Assembly: GCA_030523805.1 (NCBI GenBank)
Contig: JAUNHS010000013.1
Location: 1 to 20,170, forward strand
DNA from: Acinetobacter sp.
GTDB lineage: Bacteria > Pseudomonadota > Gammaproteobacteria > Pseudomonadales > Moraxellaceae
DNA length: 20,170 nt
Reading direction: 5' to 3'
The notes under the pieces are model-generated. The model was not told where the DNA came from. It worked only from the letters and a program-made list of their open reading frames with translations, and made no database searches. Numbering within the stretch: the stretch's first letter is position 1; each line of letters begins with the position of its first letter. This document shows positions 7,924 to 16,248 of the stretch, in pieces. The translations under genes and the position numbers were made by a program.

Positions 7924-9078
7924 TTATTTTGGGCGACTATTTAAGAAGTCCATGATAGATAAACTTTTCTTTTGCTCTGCAGGTGCAGGCTCTGCCACAG
8001 GTGCAGCAACTGTTTCTGTTGTTTCAGTTTGGCGAGCAACTGCAGGTGTTTCATCTACAATCATATTGGTTGGGCGTGTAGGCTCTTCTACAGGCATATT
8101 ACGCTCTAAACCAGTCGCAACAACAGTTACACGTACACCATCAGTGATTTCTGGGTCAATCGCTGTACCAAAGAAGATGTTACCATCGTCTAAGTTAGCA
8201 ATTTGATTGACAATTTCCATCACTTCATCAACTTCGTCCATGGTTACTGCATGGTCTGGGTCTTCACCACTTGTAATGTTAATCACAAGGCTCTTCGCAT
8301 TTAAGTTAGTAACACCTTCCAATAATGGACTGCGAATGGCTTGTTCAGCAGCTTGACGAGCACGACCATCGCCAGAACCAAAACCATCACCCATCATCGC
8401 ATAACCACGGCTACCCATCGCAGTTTTTAAGTCATTGAAGTCAAGGTTGATATAACCAGGGCGAATGATTAAGTCAAAAATGTTACGCACAGAGCTTAAA
8501 AGGACATCATCTACTTTTTTGTAGGCTTCTGCCATGCTCAAGTTACGATACACTTTTAACAATTGTTGGTTAGGAATAACAACCAATGAATCTACATTTT
8601 GCTCTAATGCTTCAATGCCTTTTTCAGCAGATAAAATACGCTTTTTACCTTCAAATTTAAACGGTGTAGTAACTACGCCTACCGTTAAAATTTTCATTTC
8701 TTTCGCAATTTTAGCAATGACAGGTGCTGCACCAGTTCCTGTACCACCGCCCATACCTGCAGTAATAAATACCATATCGGTATTTTCTAATTGTGCACGT
8801 ACATCTTGCAAACTTTCTTCTGCCGCTGCACGGCCAACATCAGGGTTTGCACCAGCACCCAATCCACGTGTGCTTTGCTCACCAAGTTGGATTTTGTTTT
8901 CCGTATCAATACGGTCTAATGCTTGTTTATCTGTGTTTGCACAAATAAATTTCACACCAGACACATTTGATAAAATCATGTGTTGTACAGCATTACCACC
9001 GCCGCCACCTACGCCAAATACGGCAATACGAGCAGCACCATTTCCATTATTTTCATCAACAAGTTTGAAGCTGGACAT
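7924..9078 (-). CDS. ftsZ: Cell division GTPase FtsZ
   Basis: Tubulin-like GTPase that polymerises into the Z-ring. The 384 aa begin with a short variable segment and the nucleotide-binding strand IAVFGVGGGGGNAV (18-31). The tubulin signature GMGGGTGTGAAPV is at 108-120, and the T7 loop NLDFNDLKTAM (211-221) has the catalytic D213 and D216. Residues about 318-370 form a Thr/Ala/Pro/Glu-rich disordered linker. The last 13 residues (SLSIMDFLNSRPK) are the conserved tail that FtsA and other partners bind. AAGGAGA lies 6 nt upstream of the ATG, a near-perfect Shine-Dalgarno, in keeping with high expression. The 197-bp gap after ftsA holds a candidate promoter and a hairpin, so ftsZ is probably expressed partly on its own. 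Confidence 0.98.
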   Translation of the reverse strand: MSSFKLVDENNGNGAARIAVFGVGGGGGNAVQHMILSNVSGVKFICANTDKQALDRIDTENKIQLGEQSTRGLGAGANPDVGRAAAEESLQDVRAQLENTDMVFITAGMGGGTGTGAAPVIAKIAKEMKILTVGVVTTPFKFEGKKRILSAEKGIEALEQNVDSLVVIPNQQLLKVYRNLSMAEAYKKVDDVLLSSVRNIFDLIIRPGYINLDFNDLKTAMGSRGYAMMGDGFGSGDGRARQAAEQAIRSPLLEGVTNLNAKSLVINITSGEDPDHAVTMDEVDEVMEIVNQIANLDDGNIFFGTAIDPEITDGVRVTVVATGLERNMPVEEPTRPTNMIVDETPAVARQTETTETVAAPVAEPAPAEQKKSLSIMDFLNSRPK

Positions 9079-9101
9079 GAGTTCTCCTTAAAAGGGTTGT
9101 A

Positions 9102-9119
9102 CAGTGTTGGCTCACACTG
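9102..9119 (-). promoter_or_regulatory. Hairpin/palindrome in the ftsZ leader
   Basis: Perfect inverted repeat CAGTGT-N6-ACACTG, ending 23 bp upstream of the ftsZ ATG and about 12 bp before its Shine-Dalgarno. It has no T-run, so it is not a terminator. It could be an RNA stem near the ribosome site or an operator; the sequence does not decide. Confidence 0.4.
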
Positions 9120-9219
9120 CAAAGTTAATCTATGGGTTGAATGTCGTTACAAGTAGCATGACTGTAAGCCGTATTCAATATTTAAGTAAATTGTGAAATA
9201 TCACGAATAAAACTCGGAT

Positions 9220-9228
9220 ATTCTAGCA
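9220..9228 (-). promoter_or_regulatory. Candidate extended -10 promoter of ftsZ
   Basis: On the minus strand TGC-TAGAAT: the TG of an extended -10 at 9227-9228 and the -10 hexamer at 9220-9225. The -35 region is poor (TATTCA at 17 bp), which extended -10 promoters tolerate. Transcription would start about 135 bp upstream of ftsZ, making a leader that includes the hairpin at 9102-9119. Confidence 0.4.
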
Positions 9229-9275
9229 TTATTCACATCAATTGAATATGCTGTTTTAAGTCATGTAGTAAATTC

Positions 9276-10553
9276 TTACACATCACGATTCATGAATTTA
9301 CTCACTTTACTGAATATTTTATCTAGTTGTGCAAAAAACTTATTGGTTTTTACTTCGCCATTTTGACTATTGGTTGTATCATTTTGGCTATAAAGCAATA
9401 AACCGACCGCTGTACGGTACACTGAGCTTTCTATATCCGCATGATGTGCTGCTTTTTTCATTTTGTGCGTTGCTGAAGCATTGGCTAAATGAATTGGCAA
9501 TAGCATTTCTTTGCGGAATAAATCTACCACACCTTCTATATCTACTGCCGTACCAGAAAGTACGATACCGTGCTTTAACGCATGATAGACTTGTTTGTCT
9601 CTCAAGTATTTGGCAACATAATTGATAATTTCTTTATAACGTGCCGCAATACTATCTGCCAAATCGGCTTGGCTAATGGTGCGTGTAGAGCTATCTAAAC
9701 GTTCATATTGAATCATTTTCCCAGGTGGGATATTTTCCATATCCAAACGACCATTTTCTAATTTCAAACGCTCGGCTTCTTCTAAACTTGTACCATAATA
9801 GGTTGCAATATCTTGTGTAACACGGCGGCCACCTAATGGGAAGCTATCGGCACACACCAATTTACCATCAATATAGACAGAAACATCGGTTGTACCTGCA
9901 CCAATATCTACCAAACACACGCCATATTTGCGTTCATCTTCAAGTAAGCAACTTTCAGCATTTGCCATGCTAGAAACCACGATTTTATCTACGGTAATTT
10001 TTGCTTGCTTTAAGGCTTGGCGAATGTTTTGCATACTACTTACAGGCATCATCATAAAGCTATAATAGGCTTGTAAGGTATTGGCAATCATACCCACTGG
10101 GGCTTGTACATGGTCTGTACCATTCAGCACAAATGATAGTGGAATGGTATTCATAATATAATAATTTGGGTCTTTACATTGGGCTTTTGCCAAATCTAAA
10201 GCACGGGCAATATCACTACGCTCAATAATGCCTTGTGGGTGTTCAACGTGGACTTCACCGCTATTATATTTATAATAAATTTCTGCACTTGGAATACTCA
10301 CCCAAGCCGAATAAATTTCAGCACCGAGTGTATTGTGCTGATTGTAATCTTGAATAAGTGCTTCTTTGATATGCTCTAAATCTGCAACCAAGCGATTAAA
10401 ATCAACAATCTTGCCTTTGCTCATCGCACGGGTTGGCACAGTTGCTCTAGCCAAGACTTCTATATTTTTTTCACGGTCTATATCGGCAATAATTGCTGCG
10501 ATTTTAGACGTTCCTATATCTAGTACAACAATACTTTGTTTTTGAGTTTGCAT
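9276..10553 (-). CDS. ftsA: Cell division protein FtsA
   Basis: Actin-like ATPase that anchors FtsZ to the inner membrane and recruits later divisome proteins. Of its 425 aa, VVLDIGTSK (9-17) is the phosphate-1 loop, the SHS2 (1C) domain spans about 85-165, and CLVDIGAGTTDVSVY (213-227) is phosphate-2. IVLSGTAVDIEG (330-341) is at the adenosine motif, where E. coli has the LTGGAAQIEG form. The tail NKFFAQLDKIFSKVSKFMNR (404-423) is an amphipathic membrane-targeting helix after a polar linker. The start is ATG with only a weak GGTAAAG ahead. It lies 52 bp after ftsQ and 197 bp before ftsZ, in the usual order. Confidence 0.97.
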   Translation of the reverse strand: MQTQKQSIVVLDIGTSKIAAIIADIDREKNIEVLARATVPTRAMSKGKIVDFNRLVADLEHIKEALIQDYNQHNTLGAEIYSAWVSIPSAEIYYKYNSGEVHVEHPQGIIERSDIARALDLAKAQCKDPNYYIMNTIPLSFVLNGTDHVQAPVGMIANTLQAYYSFMMMPVSSMQNIRQALKQAKITVDKIVVSSMANAESCLLEDERKYGVCLVDIGAGTTDVSVYIDGKLVCADSFPLGGRRVTQDIATYYGTSLEEAERLKLENGRLDMENIPPGKMIQYERLDSSTRTISQADLADSIAARYKEIINYVAKYLRDKQVYHALKHGIVLSGTAVDIEGVVDLFRKEMLLPIHLANASATHKMKKAAHHADIESSVYRTAVGLLLYSQNDTTNSQNGEVKTNKFFAQLDKIFSKVSKFMNRDV

Positions 10554-10605
10554 AAGACTTTACCATCGTGCAATGCAATGTAAGATTGCGTATTCATCAA
10601 TTTGT

Positions 10606-11406
10606 TTAATTTAAAATAAAATGCCCATTTTTATAAGGGACAGGTTGTGCGTCTTTCCACTGTATCGCCAAGCCATCACGGTAGCGTAAATCCACCGCTT
10701 CTACTTTAGACCATACGGCTTTAAGGTCGGTTTGAGCCAACTGGCTCAAGCGTTGCAATTTGAGTAGTGGCTGATCTTGATCTACAATCACTCGTAAGCC
10801 TGAATCAAATTGTAAAACCCACGTCATACGCTCAGTTAAAAAGACTTCTCGTAAATTGACACCCATCGGCTTAAACATACGACTGGCTTCATTATAGACG
10901 TGCATAATGGTTTTGACTTGATCTTCAGGGCCAGAAATAGAAGGTAATTGACGCACATTTCTACCATGATATTTGGCAAAAATATCACCACTATCACTCA
11001 CCCAACGCCCTGTACGCCCCCATTGAGCCACAGCTTGACGTGGAATAATATGAATTTGTATCGTTTTTGGCCACGCACGAGACACGACGACATCATCTAC
11101 CCAATCTTGCTGTAGCACGGCATTACGCACTTGCAATAAATCAACGGTATAGAAACTTTGCTGATTAATTTCTTTGAGCTGATTTTGAATTAAATTGAGT
11201 TCTGATTCGGTGCGAAAACCTTGAATATCTAAAGTTAATGCTTGGCTGGTCAAGTTACGCTGTAAGCTAAATACCCCAACAATGCACGCAATTAAGGCTA
11301 GCACAATTAAAATGCCAAATACCATATTCCACAAAGCATTTCTGCCTTGCTGTTGCTCACCTAGCGTGGATACGCCTTGACGTGGAGAAAATGGAGATTG
11401 TGTCAT
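10606..11406 (-). CDS. ftsQ: Cell division protein FtsQ
   Basis: Bitopic inner-membrane divisome protein that links the cytoplasmic ring to FtsB/FtsL. The 266 aa show a short basic/polar cytoplasmic tail, one transmembrane helix (about 27-48, WNMVFGILIVLALIACIVGVF), a periplasmic POTRA domain (about 57-125, ending in WVDDVVVSRAWPKTIQIHI) and the beta domain (126-250, with WVSDSGDIF and the YRDGLAIQW strand near the end). AAGG lies 7 nt upstream of the ATG. The gap to ddl is 22 bp, so the two are cotranscribed. Family identity rests on architecture, the RAWP-type motif and position, since FtsQ is poorly conserved. Confidence 0.94.
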   Translation of the reverse strand: MTQSPFSPRQGVSTLGEQQQGRNALWNMVFGILIVLALIACIVGVFSLQRNLTSQALTLDIQGFRTESELNLIQNQLKEINQQSFYTVDLLQVRNAVLQQDWVDDVVVSRAWPKTIQIHIIPRQAVAQWGRTGRWVSDSGDIFAKYHGRNVRQLPSISGPEDQVKTIMHVYNEASRMFKPMGVNLREVFLTERMTWVLQFDSGLRVIVDQDQPLLKLQRLSQLAQTDLKAVWSKVEAVDLRYRDGLAIQWKDAQPVPYKNGHFILN

Positions 11407-11428
11407 TGTCTAGCCTTAAACCTTAAAT

Positions 11429-12346
11429 TTAAACCAATGTTTGCTCTAAGATTTTAACGCATAACGCATCAAAACTATAGCCCACGGCTTGAGCTGCTTT
11501 TGGCACAAGTGAATGGTCAGTCATGCCTGGCACGGTATTCACTTCAAGCAACCAGAAATTACCCTGTTCATCTTGCATGGCATCTACACGTCCCCAACCT
11601 GTTGCACCGACAGCTTGGAAGGCTTGTAGAGCTAAGGCTTGCAGTTGCTTTTCTTCTTGCTCGCTTAAACCACACGGAATGCCATATTTCGTGTCATTTC
11701 GCTTGTATTTTGCTTCAAAATCGTAAAATGCAACTTCTTTTGGTGGTTGCAAGCTAATCACAGGCAAGGCTTCACCATTCAACAGCACAATTGTATATTC
11801 TTTGCCTGTAATCCACTTTTCTGCCATCACCACAGAATCATGTGCAGTTGCTTTGCTTAAGGCTTCGGCAAAATCTTCACGCTTTTCCACTTTGCTCATA
11901 CCAATGCTTGAACCTTCATGCACAGGCTTGATAATAAACGGCAAGCCAATCGCTGCAATCACTTCATCAACATCGCTTTGTGGTGTAACAATTTTATACG
12001 GTGCAGTCGGTAACTCATGCCCTGCCCACACTTGCTTGGTTTTGACTTTGTCCATGCCAATCGCAGAACCTTGCACGCCAGTGCCTGTATAAGGAATATT
12101 CAACCATTCCAACACGCCCTGAATTGCACCATCTTCGCCACCACGCCCATGCAGTACAATAAATGCACGGTCATATTGCGTTAATTCGGTAACACTCCGC
12201 TGCTGTGGATCAAAGGCTTCAGCATTTACGCCAGAACGTAATAAACCGTCCAACACTGCCTGACCGCTGTCTAACGATACTTTACGCTCTGCTGATTTAC
12301 CACCGAACAATACGGCAACTTTTCCAAATTTTTCAGTATTTGACAC
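11429..12346 (-). CDS. ddl: D-alanine--D-alanine ligase (GTG start)
   Basis: ATP-grasp enzyme that makes the D-Ala-D-Ala dipeptide for the peptidoglycan stem. I place the start at GTG 12344-12346 (305 aa), not at the ATG 21 bp upstream inside murC: AAGGA sits 8 nt before the GTG, nothing suitable precedes the ATG, and Acinetobacter Ddl proteins as I recall begin MSN..KFGKVAVLFGGKSAER. Numbered from this start, HGRGGEDG is at 66-73, the ATP-binding PVHEGSSIGMSKV at 141-153, and LLEVNTVPGMTDHSLVPKAA at 266-285 with Mg ligands E268 and N270. The gap to the murC stop is then 4 bp, with the Shine-Dalgarno inside the murC end, so translation is probably coupled. It is the cluster-encoded (DdlB-type) copy. 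Confidence 0.96.
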   Translation of the reverse strand: MSNTEKFGKVAVLFGGKSAERKVSLDSGQAVLDGLLRSGVNAEAFDPQQRSVTELTQYDRAFIVLHGRGGEDGAIQGVLEWLNIPYTGTGVQGSAIGMDKVKTKQVWAGHELPTAPYKIVTPQSDVDEVIAAIGLPFIIKPVHEGSSIGMSKVEKREDFAEALSKATAHDSVVMAEKWITGKEYTIVLLNGEALPVISLQPPKEVAFYDFEAKYKRNDTKYGIPCGLSEQEEKQLQALALQAFQAVGATGWGRVDAMQDEQGNFWLLEVNTVPGMTDHSLVPKAAQAVGYSFDALCVKILEQTLV

Positions 12347-12350
12347 AATC

Positions 12351-13808
12351 TTAATCCTTCGCTTCATCAGCGTTTTTTGTATTTAAAAAAAGTTGATTTT
12401 GTGCAAGCTCAAGTGAAATTGCACCCACATTACCTGCACCTTGTGTAAGCAATAAGTCATTGCTTTGTAATACATTTTGTAAAATGGTACTTAAATTTTG
12501 ATGATCAATTGGATCAATCAAAATAGGCTCTACTTCGCCACGCAAACGAATGCTACGAGCCAATGCTCGGCTATCTGCACCGACAATTGGCTTTTCACCT
12601 GCTGGATACACTTCAAGCAATAACAATTGATCGACTTGCGATAAAATATCTACAAAATCATCAAAACAATCTCGTGTACGGCTATAACGATGTGGCTGGA
12701 ACATCATCACCAAACGACGGTCTGGGTGGCTGGCACGCACGGCTTTAATGGTTGCTTCTACTTCTTTCGGGTGATGACCATAATCATCAACCAATTTCAC
12801 ATTGCCATCGCCCAATGCAAATTCGCCCTGCACTTGGAAACGACGACCAACACCACTAAACCCTGCCAATGCTCGTGCAATCGCATCATCAGATACGCCT
12901 TCATCGGTTGCTACACCAATTGCCGCCAAGGCATTGAGAATATTATGCACCCCAGGTTGATTAATAGTTAAACGTAATGGTGCTTTATCTTTACGCAATA
13001 CTGTAAAGTGGCTACGCATACCATCTTGCTCAACATCAATGGCACGAATATCGTTATCTTCATTAAAACCATAGGTCAAAACAGGGCGACCAATGCGTGG
13101 CAAAATTTCACGAATATTGGCATCATCACCACACACCACAGCTAAACCGTAGAATGGCAAACGGTGCAAAAATTGCACAAAAGTATCTTTCAAGGTATCA
13201 AAACTACCACCATAAGTGTCCATGTGGTCTGCATTGATATTGGTAATAATGGCCGCCATCGGCTGTAAATACAGGAATGATGCGTCAGATTCATCGGCTT
13301 CTGCCACGATATAACGGCTTTCACCCAATGCGGCATTCACACCTGTACTGTTCAACAATCCACCAATCACATAGGTTGGATCTAAACCACCTTCTGCAAG
13401 CATTGTCGTTAATAGACTAGTAGTTGTGGTTTTACCATGCGTGCCTGCAACAGCAATGCCATGACGATAACGCATCAATTCGCCCAACATTTCCGCACGG
13501 CGAATCACTGGAATGCGTTGTTCCAACGCCGCTTTGACTTCAGGATTCTCAGGGTCAATCGCTGTAGAAACAACGACCACATTTGCACCTTGTACATTAT
13601 GCTCGTGATGCCCGATAAATACATGAATGCCATGTTCTTGTAATTGTTGCGTTGTTTTTGACGCTTTAATATCCGAACCTGTAACGATATAGCCTTGATT
13701 TTTAATCACTTCAGCAATACCACACATACCTGCACCACCAATCCCAACAAAATGGATTTGCTGAATACGACGCATTTCTGGTACTTTTGATTGTTGAATT
13801 GTTTCCAT
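12351..13808 (-). CDS. murC: UDP-N-acetylmuramate--L-alanine ligase
   Basis: First Mur ligase: it adds L-Ala to UDP-MurNAc with ATP in the cytoplasm. The 485 aa have the N-terminal Rossmann domain ([17 protein letters not shown], 18-34), the central ATPase domain with P-loop [12 protein letters not shown] (122-133), [11 protein letters not shown] (169-179) and [10 protein letters not shown] (190-199), and the C-terminal domain with [14 protein letters not shown] and FQPHRYSRT. The length matches the family (about 491 in E. coli). AGGTAGG lies just upstream of the ATG. It is 57 bp downstream of murG, with a hairpin in the gap, and 4 bp upstream of ddl. Confidence 0.97.
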   Translation of the reverse strand: METIQQSKVPEMRRIQQIHFVGIGGAGMCGIAEVIKNQGYIVTGSDIKASKTTQQLQEHGIHVFIGHHEHNVQGANVVVVSTAIDPENPEVKAALEQRIPVIRRAEMLGELMRYRHGIAVAGTHGKTTTTSLLTTMLAEGGLDPTYVIGGLLNSTGVNAALGESRYIVAEADESDASFLYLQPMAAIITNINADHMDTYGGSFDTLKDTFVQFLHRLPFYGLAVVCGDDANIREILPRIGRPVLTYGFNEDNDIRAIDVEQDGMRSHFTVLRKDKAPLRLTINQPGVHNILNALAAIGVATDEGVSDDAIARALAGFSGVGRRFQVQGEFALGDGNVKLVDDYGHHPKEVEATIKAVRASHPDRRLVMMFQPHRYSRTRDCFDDFVDILSQVDQLLLLEVYPAGEKPIVGADSRALARSIRLRGEVEPILIDPIDHQNLSTILQNVLQSNDLLLTQGAGNVGAISLELAQNQLFLNTKNADEAKD

Positions 13809-13824
13809 ATAAACCTACCTTTTT

Positions 13825-13843
13825 AGATTAGTTCAACTAATCT
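13825..13843 (-). promoter_or_regulatory. Perfect palindrome in the murG-murC junction
   Basis: AGATTAGTT-N1-AACTAATCT, a 9+1+9 perfect inverted repeat filling a third of the 57-bp gap between murG and murC. On the transcribed (minus) strand it is followed by AAAAAGG and the murC Shine-Dalgarno, not by Us, so it is not an intrinsic terminator. It could set mRNA stability or murC translation, or bind a protein. Confidence 0.45.
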
Positions 13844-13865
13844 TATTTCATTTCTTTGCCTTGTC

Positions 13866-14954
13866 TTACACTAACTCATCAATCAAGCGAACAACATATT
13901 CTGTGGCTTGTGGCTGTGCCTGCTGACGTGCTTTAACTGCCATTTCACTCAATACTTGACGATTCATCAATGGCGTAAGCAATTCTGCTAAAACATCTGC
14001 GGTTAAAGTTGCTTGTGGGCAAATTTTTGCTGCCCCCAATTTTGCTAAATATTGAGCATTCGCTGTTTGGTGATCATCAACTGCTGTTGGTAATGGCACA
14101 AATATTGCTGCCACGCCTGCAGTCGCAATTTCCGTTACCGTCAAAGCTCCAGCACGGCAAATCACCAAATCTGCTTCGCTGTAGGCTTTTGCCATATCAG
14201 CAATAAATGGTTGCACATCAACTTGCACAGTGGTTGCTTGTGCATAGCGTTGTAGTGTTTCTTCTAATTGCTGCTGCCCACATTGGTGAAACACCTGCAA
14301 ATTCATGTTTAATTTAGTCAATGCTTCTGGTACAGCTTTATTCAACGCTTGAGCCCCCAAAGAACCACCGACCACCAAAATTTTTAATGGTTGCCCTGCT
14401 TTTTCACGCTCATCATATCGCCATTGCGGATTAAGAATTTGACTGATTTCAGCACGCACAGGATTACCTGTGGTGATTACTTTTTCATTTTCAGGGAATG
14501 TATTTGGAAAGGCTTGGCATACGACTTTGGCAATATTAGACAATTTAGTATTGGTAAAACCTGCAATCGCATTTTGCTCATGAATTAACACAGGAATACC
14601 TAACAAACGTGCTGCCAAACCACCTGGCCCTGCCACATAACCACCAAAACCAGCCACTACATCTACTTTTTGCGATTGCATATAACGCTTGGCTGCCAGC
14701 ATGGCTTTAATAATTTTAAATGGTGCAAGCAATTTGCGTACAATGCCATTACCACGCACACCTTGAATATCAATTTGATGAATCGTAATTTGTTCTTGTT
14801 CTAACAAACGATTTTCCATACCTGTACGGGTTGCCAACCACGATACACGATAGCCCTGCTGCTGTAATTGCTTTGCTACAGCCAATGCAGGAAACACATG
14901 ACCACCTGTACCTGCAGCCATCATCATAATATGCTTTTGCTTTACTTCAGACAC
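13866..14954 (-). CDS. murG: UDP-GlcNAc--lipid I transferase MurG
   Basis: Membrane-associated GT-B glycosyltransferase on the cytoplasmic face of the inner membrane that turns lipid I into lipid II. The 362 aa contain GTGGHVFPA (15-23) with catalytic H19, GFGGYVAGPGG (102-112), HEQNAIAG (125-132), the second nucleotide loop GGSLGAQ (196-202), and the UDP-GlcNAc site RAGALTVTEI (267-276) with DDHQTANA (293-300). The start is GTG at 14952-14954 with a weak Shine-Dalgarno; an ATG at codon 10 would cut into the first strand, and the A. baumannii protein as I recall has a similar short leader before KHVMMMAAGTGGHV. It is the first gene of the cluster here; ftsW and murD, its usual neighbours in E. 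coli, are absent upstream. Confidence 0.96.
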   Translation of the reverse strand: MSEVKQKHIMMMAAGTGGHVFPALAVAKQLQQQGYRVSWLATRTGMENRLLEQEQITIHQIDIQGVRGNGIVRKLLAPFKIIKAMLAAKRYMQSQKVDVVAGFGGYVAGPGGLAARLLGIPVLIHEQNAIAGFTNTKLSNIAKVVCQAFPNTFPENEKVITTGNPVRAEISQILNPQWRYDEREKAGQPLKILVVGGSLGAQALNKAVPEALTKLNMNLQVFHQCGQQQLEETLQRYAQATTVQVDVQPFIADMAKAYSEADLVICRAGALTVTEIATAGVAAIFVPLPTAVDDHQTANAQYLAKLGAAKICPQATLTADVLAELLTPLMNRQVLSEMAVKARQQAQPQATEYVVRLIDELV

Positions 14955-15050
14955 GTTGTACCGATCTCTAAAAAATATTTTAAAACATTAAAAAATACAT
15001 TCAAAAATTGAAAACAGGGTAAACTCTGCCCATCTTTTGCAGAATTTAAA

Positions 15051-15059
15051 TCTATACCA
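15051..15059 (-). promoter_or_regulatory. Candidate extended -10 promoter for the murG cluster
   Basis: On the minus strand TGG-TATAGA: TG at 15058-15059 and the hexamer at 15051-15056. It is about 97 bp upstream of the murG GTG. There is no strong -35 at 17 bp, but the TGn element compensates in known extended -10 promoters. A consensus TATAAT at 15088-15093 is an alternative. Confidence 0.4.
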
Positions 15060-15210
15060 TGCTTAATTTTAAACAATACCACTGTTTATTATAGTTTTTT
15101 TTTGAGCATAAACCTATACCCAAAAGCAATAAATCCTTCAAAATAGAAAGATTAGCCACACTTTTTTGTAATTTTTTATAAAATCATCAATTAAACGAGA
15201 AGCCAATAAA

Positions 15211-15243
15211 AAAACTGCCCAACGTGAAACATTAGACAGTTTT
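15211..15243 (-). terminator. Intrinsic terminator after gshB
   Basis: A 33-nt hairpin: read on the minus strand, a 15-bp stem with a few G-U pairs and a TTC loop, followed by an uninterrupted T-run (toward 15205). It begins 25 bp after the gshB stop and isolates gshB from the murG cluster. Confidence 0.85.
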
Positions 15244-15267
15244 CATATATTGCCATTTAAAGCAAAA

Positions 15268-16215
15268 TTAACGTGCTTGCACACCTTGCTCCAACACATC
15301 AAATAAATCATCAGCCAATGATGTGCCAAATTGAGCATCAATTTCACGGATACAGGTTGGGCTAGTAACATTAATTTCAGTTACATATTCACCAATCACA
15401 TCTAAGCCCACGAAAATTAAGCCTTTTTCTTTTAAGAATGGGCCAACTTCTGCCGCAATCGCCAAATCTTTTTCCGTCAATGGGCGAGCAACGCCAACGC
15501 CACCAGCCGCTAAATTACCACGAATATCGCCTTGCTGTGGAATACGAGCCAAGCAATACGGAGCAGGTTTACCGTTAATCATCAAAATACGCTTATCGCC
15601 ATCAACAATTTCAGGGATATAACGCTGTGCCATAATCGGTAATTGTCCATTTTGCGTTAAAACTTCAAGCGTAGAACCAATATTCACGCCATCTTTAAAC
15701 AAACGGAAAATGCCCATACCGCCCATGCCATCTAACGGTTTGACAATCACATCATGGTGCTGTTCAATAAACTCACGAATTAATTTGGCTTGCGATGTAA
15801 CCAACGTTGGCACCTGTAAATGTGGAAATTGCGTAGCGAATAATTTCTCATTGCAATCACGCAACGATTGTGGCTTGTTAATCACCCACGCCCCTTCACG
15901 TTCCGCTTGCTCCAAAATATAAGTGGTATAAATAAAATTCATATCAAATGGCGGATCTTTACGCATTAAAATCACGTCATAATCAGCTAAAAACTGTACG
16001 CTTTTTTCGCCTAATTGATAATAATCTTTTGTGTTTTCAAATACTTGCAAGGGAGCAATTTGCCCAAATGCCTTACCTTGATTTAAAAACAAATCTTGCT
16101 GTAAAGCATAGCCCAATTCATGACCACGGCGAGCAGCTGCCCATAACATTGCCATGGTTGAGTCTTTTTTGAGATTGACGTTTTCAATCGCATCCATCAC
16201 CACTAAAACACGCAT
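15268..16215 (-). CDS. gshB: Glutathione synthetase
   Basis: ATP-grasp ligase that joins gamma-glutamylcysteine and glycine, the second step of glutathione synthesis in the cytoplasm. The 315-aa length matches the bacterial GshB family (316 in E. coli). Visible motifs are RKDPPFDMNF (85-94), NKPQSLRDCNEKL (113-125), VKPLDGMGGMGIFRL (158-172) as the nucleotide-binding glycine loop, and NVTSPTCIREID (282-293) at the metal/substrate end. AGGGGG lies 4 nt before the ATG. It is 33 bp downstream of yhbY in the same direction, so the two are probably cotranscribed, and it ends in a strong terminator. gshA is not in the window. Confidence 0.97.
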   Translation of the reverse strand: MRVLVVMDAIENVNLKKDSTMAMLWAAARRGHELGYALQQDLFLNQGKAFGQIAPLQVFENTKDYYQLGEKSVQFLADYDVILMRKDPPFDMNFIYTTYILEQAEREGAWVINKPQSLRDCNEKLFATQFPHLQVPTLVTSQAKLIREFIEQHHDVIVKPLDGMGGMGIFRLFKDGVNIGSTLEVLTQNGQLPIMAQRYIPEIVDGDKRILMINGKPAPYCLARIPQQGDIRGNLAAGGVGVARPLTEKDLAIAAEVGPFLKEKGLIFVGLDVIGEYVTEINVTSPTCIREIDAQFGTSLADDLFDVLEQGVQAR

Positions 16216-16248
16216 AATTCCCCCTAATTTTATTTAAAAATGAATATG

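Larger units (their letters stand above)
14955..15267 (-). other. 313-bp AT-rich gap upstream of murG: promoters, leader and gshB terminator
   Basis: No ORF with a ribosome site is seen. From right to left it holds the gshB terminator (15211-15243), a run of A/T-rich sequence, a TATAAT hexamer on the minus strand (15088-15093) without a good -35, an extended -10 candidate (15051-15059), and an approximately 95-nt leader to murG containing a GGG-N9-CCC stretch around 15017-15031. It probably drives the whole murG-ftsZ cluster. Confidence 0.5.

Noticed and set aside
8534..9091. 185-aa ORF antisense to ftsZ
   Set aside because: It is the codon shadow of a strongly conserved gene. The product is Pro/Ala/Ser-rich as expected from the reverse of Gly/Val codons, with no ribosome site and no independent support.
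10233..10258. Second parS-like match (TGTTCAACGTGGAC...) inside ftsA
   Set aside because: Only a half-site agrees, and it is explained by the coding sequence for VHVEHP.
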